Origin: STC-74 sp031423995
GTDB lineage: Bacteria > Patescibacteriota > Gracilibacteria > BD1-5 > UBA2023
Length of the DNA: 22,176 nt
Direction: 5' to 3'
Assembly (NCBI GenBank): GCA_031423995.1
Contig: JANPGO010000074.1
Coordinates: forward strand, 1 to 22,176
The notes under the pieces are model-generated. The model made no database searches, was not told the origin of the DNA, and saw nothing but the letters and a program-made list of their open reading frames with translations. The position numbers and the translations under genes were made by a program. This document shows positions 1 through 11,482 of this stretch, piece after piece; the stretch's first letter is position 1, and each line of letters begins with the position of its first letter.

Positions 1-92
1 CTGAAGTCAAGAAAATCACCCTACAATCTACCACCAAAGGCCGCTAATCATGTTCTCATATTCGACGATACCACACTTGTCTAAACGGAAAT

Positions 93-3000
93 CTACCTTG
101 GTATAAGAGCCCATTTTGGATCATTATTCAAATAGGTTGAACTGAGAATGTTTTTTTCCACAAATGACCAAGCATTTTTTCCATTCGGTTGATCCGTCAC
201 GAATGAGGCTGCACCAAGTGCAAAGTATGGATATCCTCCACTTGGGCTACCCAGTATATTATTAAAGGTTGATGGTGCATCAAAATTTATAGCATTCTGG
301 GCTCCGGTGAGGAATCCTGTTTTTACCTGTGACCATGTTGAGAAGTATCCTCATTGTATCGACTGCGTTGGTAAGCGATAGGCGCCTGCAAGATATGGAT
401 TATATCCTGGATCTGTCAATTGTCCGATAAGATTCGGAGCAAACCAATTTATCAGGGCATCTGTTGGATATCCAAGTTCTTTTGTTCGACCAAGCGCATA
501 CATGAGGAAATTTTGTTCCCATGGAGATATTGCCTTACTTGTCATTTTTGGATCTGATGGCTCCTGAACGGCGAGAGGTACCCCCCCTTGTTCCCAAAAA
601 TGAAGAGCTGGAATTCCTACTGTTCACCAATCCTGCTTTCCAATAGTATTTCCCCACTTCCATAGAGCATTCCCCTGGAACTGACTTCCTGTGATATCAC
701 GAGCCCCTTCCCAGGCCGCAATAGTATCATTGATAAGCATCGTAAAATAGTCTTTCTCTGGCATTGAGTCTGGTGTCATAAAGGCTGTCTGTGCTCGATT
801 ACGAAGTACCCAAGCCTGTCCTCGTATTTGTCCACAACCAGAAGCGTTCCCTGAGATGACTCATTCTGCACCTGTCGGACCCCTACCACACGGAGTTGTT
901 CATGCGGCACCATTGAAGTATGCAGTCGAATATGATGCCCAGAATTGCATTTCTTCGAGATAAAATGGATCTCCCGTTACTGTGTACTGTGGAGAGAACA
1001 TATCTGGCTGATGTGCCGCATCAGGAACCCATCCGCCATACGCTTGCTCAGTTATGTTGCCAACCTGTACTATCCTATCAGATGGGAGTGTATAGGGATA
1101 GTTGATACCGCATATAAGGCATATAGTTTTTCTATCAGTAATCGATACTGGATGACCTAATCCGGAAACAGTCTTCGCTCGATCAAAGTACCTTTTTGCA
1201 TCCCCTTCACGGTAATGCATAGGCCAAGCGGCGGAAAGATCGGCAATACCAAAGGCTTTATCCTGGGCATCCTTATCTGCACTGTAGAGCCACATGGTGG
1301 TCCAGGTCGGATATGGACCGATTTGAGGTTGATCTCCTGCTGTTGCCATTCATTTCTTCATCTCCCCTGCATCATCATAGAGATCTTTATTTCCGCTCTT
1401 CCAGGCAAGTGCATTCGCTGTGAGTGCTGACTGTGGGATGACTTTGCTGGTATCATAATTGGGTAAAAATTTCGTCGCGCTCAGGTATCCTATGTTTGGA
1501 TTGATCGATATTGGAGAAGGTATTCCTCCGAGCCAGTACTGCTTCGTCCAACGAGAAGCGGCCAGCATATTCAGCGGTGTTGTTCTCATATAGACATTCG
1601 ATGGGCTCGTATTTCCGATGGTCAGTACCATACTATCGACCAGCAGATCTTCTTGTTGTTCAGTATTCGCGAGTTCCCCTACATATCTCACTTCGACCTG
1701 GTGGGTAGATGGCCAAAATGTGGCAATAAACTCTGGCCGAAACGGGCAATAATTATCAAAACCAAGATCATATTTTGAACCTGCTTTTCCTCCGCAGAGA
1801 ATACCCTGACTATGATCGGCTAAAATAATGGTCGTTGATAGAGGCCCACTTGCCCACACTGTATAATTCCCACTTGTAAGCATGAGACGGGCATCAGCAA
1901 TTTTTGTCACTCAGCCTTTCGTGAGCTTTATCTGAGCATTAAAGTCATAGAGAGAATCGAGAAGTTGTGTCTGTGTAAGGGGCGTATTCCCTACAGTACT
2001 TCATCTACCAAAAGTAGCAGTAATTGTCTGGTTACTCGAAAGAGTTGGAATAATAAAAGAAATTACTGCATGTTTGAGTGATCCATCACTCCATCGTGAT
2101 TTCACATCAACTTGAGTGGGAAGAGTTTTTCCATCTAGGGTGACTTGCGCTTGATTTCCAGAAGGAATTTCTCCTTGTACAAATGGCCTCCCTAGCTGGA
2201 CAGGATAGTTCGAAATAGGATTTCCCTTATTTGTGAGAGTTATACTATTTCCAGCAGATGGAACAATAACCTTTACCTGTGTTTTTACAGTCACTGAGCT
2301 CGTCTGAGCTGAGGTATTTCATACTGAATCATATGCAGATATTACATATGAATAACTCGTATTCGGGGAAAGTGAATTATCAGAGTATGAAGGTGTATTT
2401 ACGGTTGCAATCTGTATACCATTTCGATAGATATTGTATCATAATACCCCAATATTATCAGTAGATGGGCTCCACTTGAGATCGGCTTGTGTAGAAGATA
2501 CGGTAGTGCCCGTGAGGAGTGTTGGTACGCTTGGTGGAATGGTGTCTGATGAACCAGATGATCATCGGATACCGTCATATTGATATGCCCATGTCATAAA
2601 TGGTCATACATATCCTGCCTTTGGTGGCTCAGAAAAGAATATAAATACATTATCAACAGAGTCATAATCAATATTATGAAACACTTGATCGCCTACACCC
2701 CTTGTACTGGTAGAAGAAACCATCGTACGAGCATACCAGACCTTCTTGATAGGATCAAATGCATAAAATATTCCTCCTCGTATTCCTCATCATATAATCT
2801 GATTTACAGAATCATACGCCCATCCCGTCTCACTTGCTGCACCATCGGGTTCTCCGACATAAGGAAGCACTCTCGGTGGCAAGGAACCAGTTATTCCTGT
2901 CATTTTGGTAATAGTACTCTTTGAGAAATTCGATCGGTCCAAGGTGATTTCGTATGCACTTCCATCATTACGGATAAAGTACATTTTTTGATTCGGCGGA

Positions 3001-6000
3001 TAGTAGACAAGATTCTGTGCAACCATCAGATCGGGTTGAGATTCAGTAATAGCTACTTCGACGGTTTCTTTTACTGGATCATAGACTGACATTCATCTCG
3101 TAGAGACAATAATTATTTTTCCGGATACGGGATCATATTCACTCGTTGCATATGCATCAACCCAGTTTCACATCTTTGCGGTTGCCTTCCATGATTTTGT
3201 AACTGGATTATAGTGCCAGAGTTTTCCAGGGTAATCAACATGCCTAAAGACTTCCTGACATAATGGATTATTTGGAGTTGGTCAAGTGAGAATCAGTTCT
3301 CCTACATTTTGAGCATAGACCATCATATCATAGGTATGACGTGTCATCGGTCGCGGTCCTGTAGATATCCATCCCCCTGTCGTTTTATCGAAATTGCTTT
3401 CCTTAAGTTCTGAGAGTGGTGTAGTAGGATAGGCACTTTTCCACGTATACGGCTGAGTTTTCATATCGAGCACATCTACATCATCTCGTGGAATCGCAGA
3501 GTGTCAACCTCCAAATAATAGTAATTGATTGTGTTGATTATCATAGTTAAATCGACCAAAGTCTGTAATTGAAGTAGGATAGGCATCACAACCGGGAAGG
3601 AATGCGGGTTTATAGTCACCCAGGTATGTTGCCACTCATTCTTTGAAAATAACTTGGGAAGGTACTGGGTTACTTGACGCTGGATTGACAGTAACGATAA
3701 GGTCTTGTGTCGTCGTCCCACCATCTCTAGCACAAGAAAGAGTATATGTTGTTGTTTGTACTGGAGAGACTACTGCATTTCAAAGTGTAAGGTTGTTCGT
3801 ATTAAAATTTGTTCCCTTACATGACGTAGCACCTGATGATGAAAATGTAAGAATACTACTTTGTCCAGAATAGATGGTTGTACTCAATGTTAGGAGCCTC
3901 ACTGAAGGCTTTGTCTTGGGATCATTGATGGTTGATCCTGTAGAAATCTTCAGGATATAAGCATTATTTATCCAGGAATTGATCGCTAGAATAGCATCTA
4001 TTGAGGGAATATACTTAAACCGTGCCAATGTACCATTATTCACGAAGGGAACTGGATTTCCCCCAGCATCTTGTGGATTTGCAGGACCGTTTGTAAATGT
4101 TTGAATCATGCAAGTTTTTGTATCTGGATTGAAAATATATACTGAATTTCCGAGTCATGGCCATCCGACAATACGATCGATTGCAGAATCATAGGTAAGT
4201 CCTGGATAGTCTGCTCCCGCGATAGCATCGCATCATTTTACCTCGGAAGACCAATCCTGAAGCTGGTAAGTACTTCCTGACGCGAGACTGATAGCTTCTA
4301 CTTTTGGGGTGCCTTCTTTTAAATACGGGCTCCCCATGAAGATAAAGAGTTTCCTTTTAGGGTCGATAACTCCATAGGAATTGGTTGGGAGATTCATGCC
4401 TTGGTTCAGAAGCACGTAGGTATTTGTATCATAGTTATAGCTCCAGAGTTCGTGGTTGTCTGTCACGAAGACAAGCTTTGTATTTATATCGTAGTCAGCC
4501 GTGACTGAAGGATTTGCATAGAAAGAACCTGGAATTGTTCATTTTACACCATTCACTGGATCCATCCGTTTCCACTTGAGATTAGACATATCCAGTGTCC
4601 AAGTCCCGAAAGAAGTATTTCATCCTCCACAGGCAAGTGAACCTCAAAATGTGAACATACGATCGGCGTGTTGGATATAGACAAGACCTCCGTACGTATG
4701 ACGAGAGTTAGGATTACCATCGGAAAGAGTTTCTTTACAGTCATTGAGATCTGTATTTATAGGAGATGGATCATTGAGTCTGACGAGATTTGGGGGGGTC
4801 TGTCCGAGATTGAGAGCATAGAGCTCATTTCCGAAATAATCACCATGTCCTCCGCCCCAGAGAATAAAGCGATTGCGAAAACTGTCGAATATTCCACTAC
4901 TCCAAGCAGCAATAACACTCCGACAGTAATAACTAAAAAGATACTTATTCCCATTCCAATCCTTCTGTCCATCTGGAGGACAAACATCTTTCAGTTTTGT
5001 ACTGAAAAGTTCGTTCCATCCGAGGGTATAGATTCCAGGGGTACCTCCCTTCTGTGTTGTGGCTCTCACTGAGCTCGTCAGAGCTGAAGTATTTCCTGCT
5101 GAATCATAAGCAGATACTGCATATGAATAGGTGGTGGATGGTGTGAGATTCGAGTCTGAGTAAAGAGATGTAGTAGAAGTTGCTATAGAAGTTCCATTTC
5201 TGTAAATATTGTATCCAGCTACGCTCACATTGTCTGTGGATGCAGACCAGTTGAGTGTAATATTTGTGGAAGTAATATTCGAAGTTGTGAGGGTAGTTGG
5301 TACAGACGGAGGAATATTATCCTGTGACGGAGTACTATTTGGAGTACTGAATGTAGCATCTGGTGATGCACTCACCCTTCAGATACTATCTTTAGAGAGG
5401 ACACGGTAGTGGTAGGTCTTTCCTGAAGAAAGTCATGTGAGAGCGATTGAGTGATTCATGAGGAGCTTGGTATCGACAGGAGTCTTGCTCCCGTATATAG
5501 TCGTGAGTCCATATTCGACACTGCTATCGGATGGTGATCCGGTCACCCAGGTGATCGTGGCACCAACTTGGGTAATTGATGAGACTGCTACAGAGCTAAT
5601 ATCATTGAGTGGAGTTGGAGTTGGTCCAGGTGTTTGGACTGGCTTCGTAGTAATGTTTATGGTATTGGTCTGTATCGAGAGATTTCCTGCAGCATCAGAG
5701 GCTCGTATGAAGTAGGAGTATGCAGTATCGGGAGTGAGTGAGCTGTCAGTGTAGGTTGTATCTGTTATCGTGGTGAGGAGGACTCATTTTCTGTAGACAT
5801 TATAGCCTGTCACTCAGATATTGTCCGTCGATGAAGACCAAGTGAGTGTTACTGCATTCGTTATAATATTGGAAGCGGCGAAGTTCTTTGGAACACTTGG
5901 AGGAACAGTATCCCGAATCTTCTGAAGTGTACGAATGGTGATCTTGGGAGAAGGGGTTGAGTAGTTTCCTGCAGCATCAAGAGCAACGACAGTATACGTA

Positions 6001-7043
6001 TAGGAAGTACTCGAAAGGAGTCAGGTATCTGTATAGGTAAGACCTGTCATCGTCGTGATGAATGTATCATTTCGGTAGATGCGGTAGCTTGCAACTCAGA
6101 TATTATCTTTGGAGGGAGTCCAGGAGAAAGAAGTACTACTGTCAGTATTCGCGATGAATTTGGGAGCGGTTGGAGCGGTTGGTGGTGTGGTATCTGATGT
6201 TTTCTTCAGTGTCTCACCAGTGAGGGTTGCTGATGGAAGCGATGAATTGGATTTCGCATCGAAGGCTATAATAGAGTAGATATACTTTGTTCCATCCTTG
6301 AGGTTGGTATCTGTATATCTTGTCACTCAGGAGTTCGTGATGTAGAGAGGTATATTGTTTCGGTAGATACGGTAGCCTGCAACTCAGATATTATCTGTCG
6401 AAGATGACCATGAAAGACTCAGTGTCGATTCTGTTTTGTTGGTAAGGATGAGGTTGGTTGGAGCGGTTGGTGGTGTGGTATCAAAACTCGTTTTGGCTCA
6501 TCCAGATGGTGTTGATCAGGGAGAAACTGACAAACTCGGTGAAGTGGTATTTGGATTCTGGATGGTTGCTATGGGAACATCGATAGACTGTTGAAGACTG
6601 CTATAGATAGTAGGACTCGCTGTGGATGCATCTGGAGTATAGGGTATCTCGATGAGATTCGAAACAGATCCATTTCCACTGTCATTTTTTGGAAGGATAC
6701 GAAAGTCATAGATGAATCATTTCTCAAATCAAGTGAGTGTTGCGTAAGTATGAGTACTCACGCCATCTGTGTAGACAGAGTAGGCAGAGTCAGTTGATTT
6801 CTTGTATTGTACTATGTAGTCATTGGCAAGACTGGTTGTATTTATTTGATCAGCATTCTTCCAGTAGAGGATGATAGAACCCTTATAGTTCATTCCTCGA
6901 ACTTCGATGATGCTAGGTGGTGTGGTTCAGAGAGCATTCACAAAAGATAGGTATATTCCTTGTGATGCGATGAGGAGTATACCTATGAAAATAGTGGTCC
7001 ACTGAAGAAGAGAAACTCTACGGAGTATAGAGAAAGAGCCCAT
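93..7043 (-). CDS. Giant secreted mosaic protein (FN3 / kelch-like propellers / lyase-like C-terminus), 2316 aa, UGA=Gly
   Basis: One frame runs from ATG at 7043 to TAG at 93 if UGA is glycine; about 37 in-frame TGAs split it under the standard code. I checked the gaps between fragments and found no TAA or TAG. Residues 1-35 form a basic start plus a hydrophobic signal or anchor segment. FN3-like domains lie near 40-135, 189-277, 287-373, 380-468, 478-565 (purple-acid-phosphatase-like), 578-665 and 1501-1588; several share the core STDNIGVAGYRIYRN. Two related kelch/galactose-oxidase-like propellers lie near 672-1040 and 1132-1490, each with a GGGH motif, separated by an Ig-like domain (about 1040-1123). 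Residues 1589-1675 resemble the first (RIFT-barrel) domain of exo-rhamnogalacturonan lyase-like proteins (SRWSDGSLKHAVISF). The remainder resembles an alpha/alpha-barrel polysaccharide-degrading enzyme (DPFYLEEMQFWASY). A role in surface attachment or glycan processing is inferred. Substrate and catalytic residues are unknown. Confidence 0.85.
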
Positions 7044-7102
7044 AGGAGAGTATATTACCAATAAATACTCCTGAGAATATGGATTTCAGGGGGAAAGGCA
7101 AG

Positions 7103-7136
7103 AAAAAAAATGATTCATACAGAATGTACGAATCAT
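7103..7136 (-). terminator. Rho-independent terminator after the beta-propeller gene
   Basis: On the minus strand ATGATTCGTACA-TTC-TGTATGAATCAT forms a 12-bp stem (one G-U pair), followed by a run of eight T residues. It starts 20 nt after the stop at 7156. T residues on the other side mean it could also work in the opposite direction. Confidence 0.85.
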
Positions 7137-7155
7137 TTTTGATGTGCATAAGTAG

Positions 7156-9597
7156 TTATCGAAGAATTGTTGGAATCCTTGGATTCTTCGAGTTCCCGTT
7201 CTGATCGAATTTTGCTACTGCTGTAGCGTTCTTCGTATCAGCGAAACTCCATGACTTCATACTCGAATCAGAAAGGGTAAAGAAGTTCTCCCCACGATAG
7301 AGACTTCGTGTTATATAATCACTCGAATAATTCCAGAAATTCGATGCCATATAACTCTCAGCAGTTGAATCTGCATAACAGTATTGTGGAACATAATTAT
7401 ACTCTGTGGTGCAATACTGACTCCCATCGAGGAGTTTTCTGCATGTTTGATTATTATTCGATTTTCCGAGGTATGGTTCACAGGAAGTTTTCCATTCTTT
7501 TACAAGATCAGACGGAGGGAGGATATGTGTGACCCGGAACTTCTCTGTCACACTTCCTGGAACAATCGAGAGTCCGATGAGTCACTGGTAGATCGACTTC
7601 GCTCGGTAGGTGTCGACTGGATCATGGGCACTATACTGAATCTGAGCAGGGAGAAGGAGGAGATTTTTTTCCTTATACCAGACGAAGGCGCGAGGATTGG
7701 TGAGGACTTCTGAGCTTGAACCATTGTCCCCAAGTGTGAGTGATCCTTCTTGCTTTGGACTCTTCACATCAGCAACATTGTAGAGGTCGATCTTGAGTCC
7801 TCCATTTTGGGTTCCTCCATATTTATTCGTGAAGGTATCATAGCCAAGCCCGATGAGTCGATCCTTGTCATACGGATGGAGGTAGGTCGAGTATCCTGGC
7901 ATCTTGAGTTCTCCGAGGATCTTCGGTGCTGTCGGAACAGAGAGATCGATGACGAAGAGTGGATCTATCTGTTGGAAGGTGACGAGGTACAGTCGATCCC
8001 CGATAAAGCGTGCGGACTGGAAGTTTTCCCCAGGAGCAATCCCAGTCAGAGAACCAATCACCTTTCACTCAGGACTCAGGACTGAGAGTTCCGTCTCATT
8101 CTTACTCGTTCCACTTGACCAGCTGTATTTCTGTGTCACGATTCGAAAGTTTCCTTGTCCATCTTCGTCCATCGAGTACTGATTCATCGGATTTCCAGGA
8201 AGCTTGGTCGTATACTTGTAAGTAAGTGTGCCAGCATTGAGAGCATATCGATGAACGAGTGTGGATGCTTCATATTGACCATACCATGGAGCTATATTTT
8301 TATCACTTTCTGCTATTATCGGTGTAGTCTGGGAAATAGTCGATGTGATATAGAGGGAACTCTGACTCATATGGATCTGACTGACATCACCGAAAATGAG
8401 TTGGCTCTGCATTTTGGATGTAGGGCTACTGATATCAACGGATGAGAGGGAGACAAAAGAAGGAGAGAAATCAATATGTTTCATGGTCTCATCATCTGGA
8501 AGAACAAAGGTAATATCACTACAGGATGCAACGGATGAGCGGATACTCTGTGTATATTTTCCTGTATTCGAACTCGATCGAGCCTCTCGAATCTGTGGGA
8601 CGACATACTTGAGCGCGAATTCAGCACGGAGTTTTTTGAGTGATGCTTGATACTCTATATCAGTCCCCTTCTGATTCGCTACGAAGTAGACAGGCGGAAC
8701 ACGAAGGGTATTCGTGGAGAGAAGGTAGAGGGTTGATCCAATCAGACGAGAATCATGATAGTCTCCATCAATCTGATTGTATCGATCCAGAACTGGGTTT
8801 GTAGGATCTTTCACAGTATAGACAGCAACGACTGTCTTGTTCTCAGGAGCATAGTAACGGTAGAAAAAATATGGACCCGTTGAGATATATTTATGTCCGA
8901 CGAGAACGAGTTTTCCATTCGAGAGGTACATCTCGACCGAAGAAAATGACTCAGGGAGTGAGAGAATCTTCTGAAGCTTCATATCACTCATTCGGACGAT
9001 ACGAATCTGATGAGCAGATTCGCTATACGAATAGATATTTGTTCCATCCGTCTTGACTACATCAGCCTCATCAACTCACGCGACCTGAATATTAGTCGTC
9101 GAAAAGGGATCCGTGGAAGGAGTTGCTCACTTATCACCAATCGTACTTTGCGTTAGTTCACCCTTAGCACGAACGCTATTGGTCACAGGTGATCCGGTTG
9201 GAACAGGCACTGCCATATCGAGAGCCATGCCTCCCTTCATCATATACGGACCATAAGGAGACCAATAGTTTGATTGATATCGTTCGAAGATATTAACAAG
9301 TGTATCTTCGAGTTCCGAACAGGAATTGAATTTTTTGACTTCGAATTTCGGCTCAACTACTTTCGCTGCATCTGGGAGACTACACTTCTGAACAGGAGTC
9401 CAGCCAGCAGGCACATCACACGGAGTGGAAAACGCATGACATTCTCCTGTCGTTGAGTTTTTGGCATTCTGGATGACCTGTATACAGACCTTGGTATCTG
9501 TACCAGTATCTGGCACCTTCACGACGAGGGCAAGCGCTGGACTCGTGAAAGAGAAGAGAAGGGAAACAAGCACTGAAAAAGAAAGAAAATGTTTCAT
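7156..9597 (-). CDS. Secreted beta-propeller domain protein (PF09826-like), 813 aa
   Basis: The frame is continuous from ATG at 9597 to TAA at 7156 with four UGA glycines (9127, 9076, 8065, 7582). A signal peptide ends near residue 23 (SFTSPALA). Residues 35-75 form a small four-cysteine segment with TGEC and PCDVPAGW motifs. From about residue 164 the protein matches the family of secreted proteins with a WD40-like beta-propeller: VAGVDEADVVKTDG at the start, then DGDYHDSRLIGSTLYLLS, SARFIGDRLYLVTF, a propeller-blade match at GYSTYLHPYDKDRLIGLG, and SLYRGENFFTLSDS near the C-terminus. The biochemical function of the family is not established; it acts outside the membrane. A hairpin terminator follows the gene, so it is probably transcribed separately from the giant gene downstream. 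No Shine-Dalgarno precedes the ATG. Confidence 0.92.
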
Positions 9598-9625
9598 ATG
9601 CTAAATGGTTAAAAAAGATAGTTTC

Positions 9626-9652
9626 AGTATACCCATTTTTCTGAGAGTGCAA
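9626..9652 (-). promoter_or_regulatory. Weak candidate promoter for the beta-propeller gene
   Basis: On the minus strand TTGCAC and TATACT are separated by 15 nt, and the -10 lies about 28 nt before the ATG at 9597. The spacing is short, so this is tentative. The rest of the 157-nt spacer (9598-9754) shows nothing convincing. Confidence 0.3.
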
Positions 9653-9754
9653 GATGAATGAATCTTCAGAGCGGGTGGGTTTTCGAAGAAAACATATTGG
9701 CAATTCCCTTCCTCAGGAATAATCTTCACCAAATCTTTTCACCTCAAAAAAACT

Positions 9755-11482
9755 TTACTCCCCAAGAATATGAACAATATAGGTCGTATTCCCATCACGG
9801 ACATAGCCTATTCCGATTTTTGTATAGTTCGGTACGATCATGGCATAGCGATGACTCCCTGATTCTTCGAGTCCATCCTGGAGGACGACGTGTCCAATAT
9901 CTCCTTGTCCGTAGGCTATATTCTCACGGAATTCCCCATGCATATCGATTCAGAGCTTGTCGGCAAGTGAACCGATATAGTGCCCATCAGGATCGCGATG
10001 CCCATAATAGTGTCGGCGAACCATATCTTCGGACTTCGTCTGTGCGAGTCGGGTGAATTCTGGATCAATAACCAAGAGTCATCTTCCAAGTGCAGCTCGA
10101 AGTTTATTGATATGATTCACGATATAGGATTCGACAGTATTTTGGTCTTTCGCGACAATATGTGCGCTCTCATCCGAATAAGGTTTCAGAATATTCCAGA
10201 CTTGACCTCGTACGATCGGGAAATTGAAGTAGGCAATTCCATCCTCCTGAACCGTCTCGAGCATATAGGATCCATTCTCACTCGTAGGAACAGAGAGAGA
10301 AATCGTTTTCCCAGAAAGAAGGAATGAATCAGATCCCACATCCTGCTTTGTGAAGTCGAACTCTCGTACATCTCCATCTGGAAGTGTGAGGTAATATGTA
10401 CCTCGAATTTTCGGCGACGAAGGAACACGGAATTTTACGGTTGTAGTTGTTTTATTATTGCGAAGTGTCATTCCCTTCTGCATGACTCGTTCATGAATAC
10501 GATCGAGGATCACAGAACCAGAGAAGAGGTTTGGAAGTGATTCTTGTCTGTCGAGAGGCCCTCCGAGTCCCAGACGATACCCATCAATCTTGATAGATGC
10601 TGATCATTTCTGAAATAGGAGCGGTGTATCGAATACAAAACGTGAGCCGGAAATATCATATTTTTTTCTATCTTGTTCGATATGCATATTCCCCCAAAAT
10701 GCATTCTCATCGGAAAGGATGATAGTGGGACTTCCACTCTGATCCATACGAGGGATGACTTTCATACGATTTTTGGGAAGTGGTGGTGTGATAAGTTTTT
10801 CTCGATCAATCAAGGTTATTTCAGCTACATCTTGAGTCTGGAAGCTATTCCCACTTGCGAGGACGAAAATATACTTTCCTGGATTTTTAGGAAGAGTAAA
10901 TGTAGCATGAAAAACTCAAGTAGTATCAACATCGAACAATCGACTGATTTCCTCTTTTGTTTCTTGATTTTGGAGAAAGAGTATAACGTGTGATTTTTTA
11001 TCAGTCACATGTCCTTCGAATCCAATACTTTCGCCTGCAAAATACACTCTCGGGAGTGCTCGATTGAGGAGTATTCCTAGTGAAGAGAAACGATCTTCCC
11101 TGAATGTATCAAGAGTATTGACGGAAAGTGAAGGAATCCTTCCTGTTGTCTCAGGAGCAAAAAGGGTAAATGCTCGCCGAGTAAGATCGAGTACATTCGG
11201 ATAGCGATTACAGTTGGGACGGTCATTGATATGGAGAACAACGCCAGTACTCTCAGAACTCACATAGACATTTCTTCCAAGTGGAATATCACAGGCAGCA
11301 GCCGTGAATCCATCCTGGTGAAATATTTCACCATTCGCCGTTGTACCTCCTTCAAATGAATCAGAATAGAATGTGCCTTCTTTCATAATGGTCGCTGCCG
11401 ACACCACTACAGCGATGAACAATAAGGCACAAAATATCACATACCGCACAGTCATAGTATAAAGTTTAAGAAAACGGGTCAT
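9755..11482 (-). CDS. Secreted protein with N-terminal RlpA-like barrel and C-terminal CAP/SCP domain, 575 aa
   Basis: One frame ends at TAA 9755 with four UGA glycines (10916, 10604, 10079, 9950). ATG at 11482 overlaps the protease gene by 17 nt; ATG at 11455 is a good alternative because a signal peptide (VIFCALLFIAVVVSAA) follows either. Residues 35-115 match the RlpA-like double-psi barrel: EGTFYSDSFEGGTTANGE, then IPLGRNVYV, then HINDRPN with the conserved Asp87. A beta-rich, Ig-like middle section spans about 125-430. Residues 447-575 form a CAP (YkwD/SCP) domain with candidate cavity residues His495 (YYGHRDPDG), Glu520 (FRENIAYG) and His544 (SGSHRYAMI), ending in IGIGYV. RlpA proteins act on denuded peptidoglycan glycans; CAP domains have varied roles, some in cell-wall contexts. 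A cell-envelope role is inferred. Overlap with the protease gene suggests translational coupling. Confidence 0.88.

Noticed and set aside
4757..4987. 76-codon open frame on the minus strand with a hydrophobic stretch
   Set aside because: It overlaps the giant gene in another frame, where the kelch-like sequence is much better supported.
9619..9693. 24-codon minus-strand ORF in the spacer upstream of the beta-propeller gene
   Set aside because: Too short, no start signals, and it overlaps the candidate promoter.
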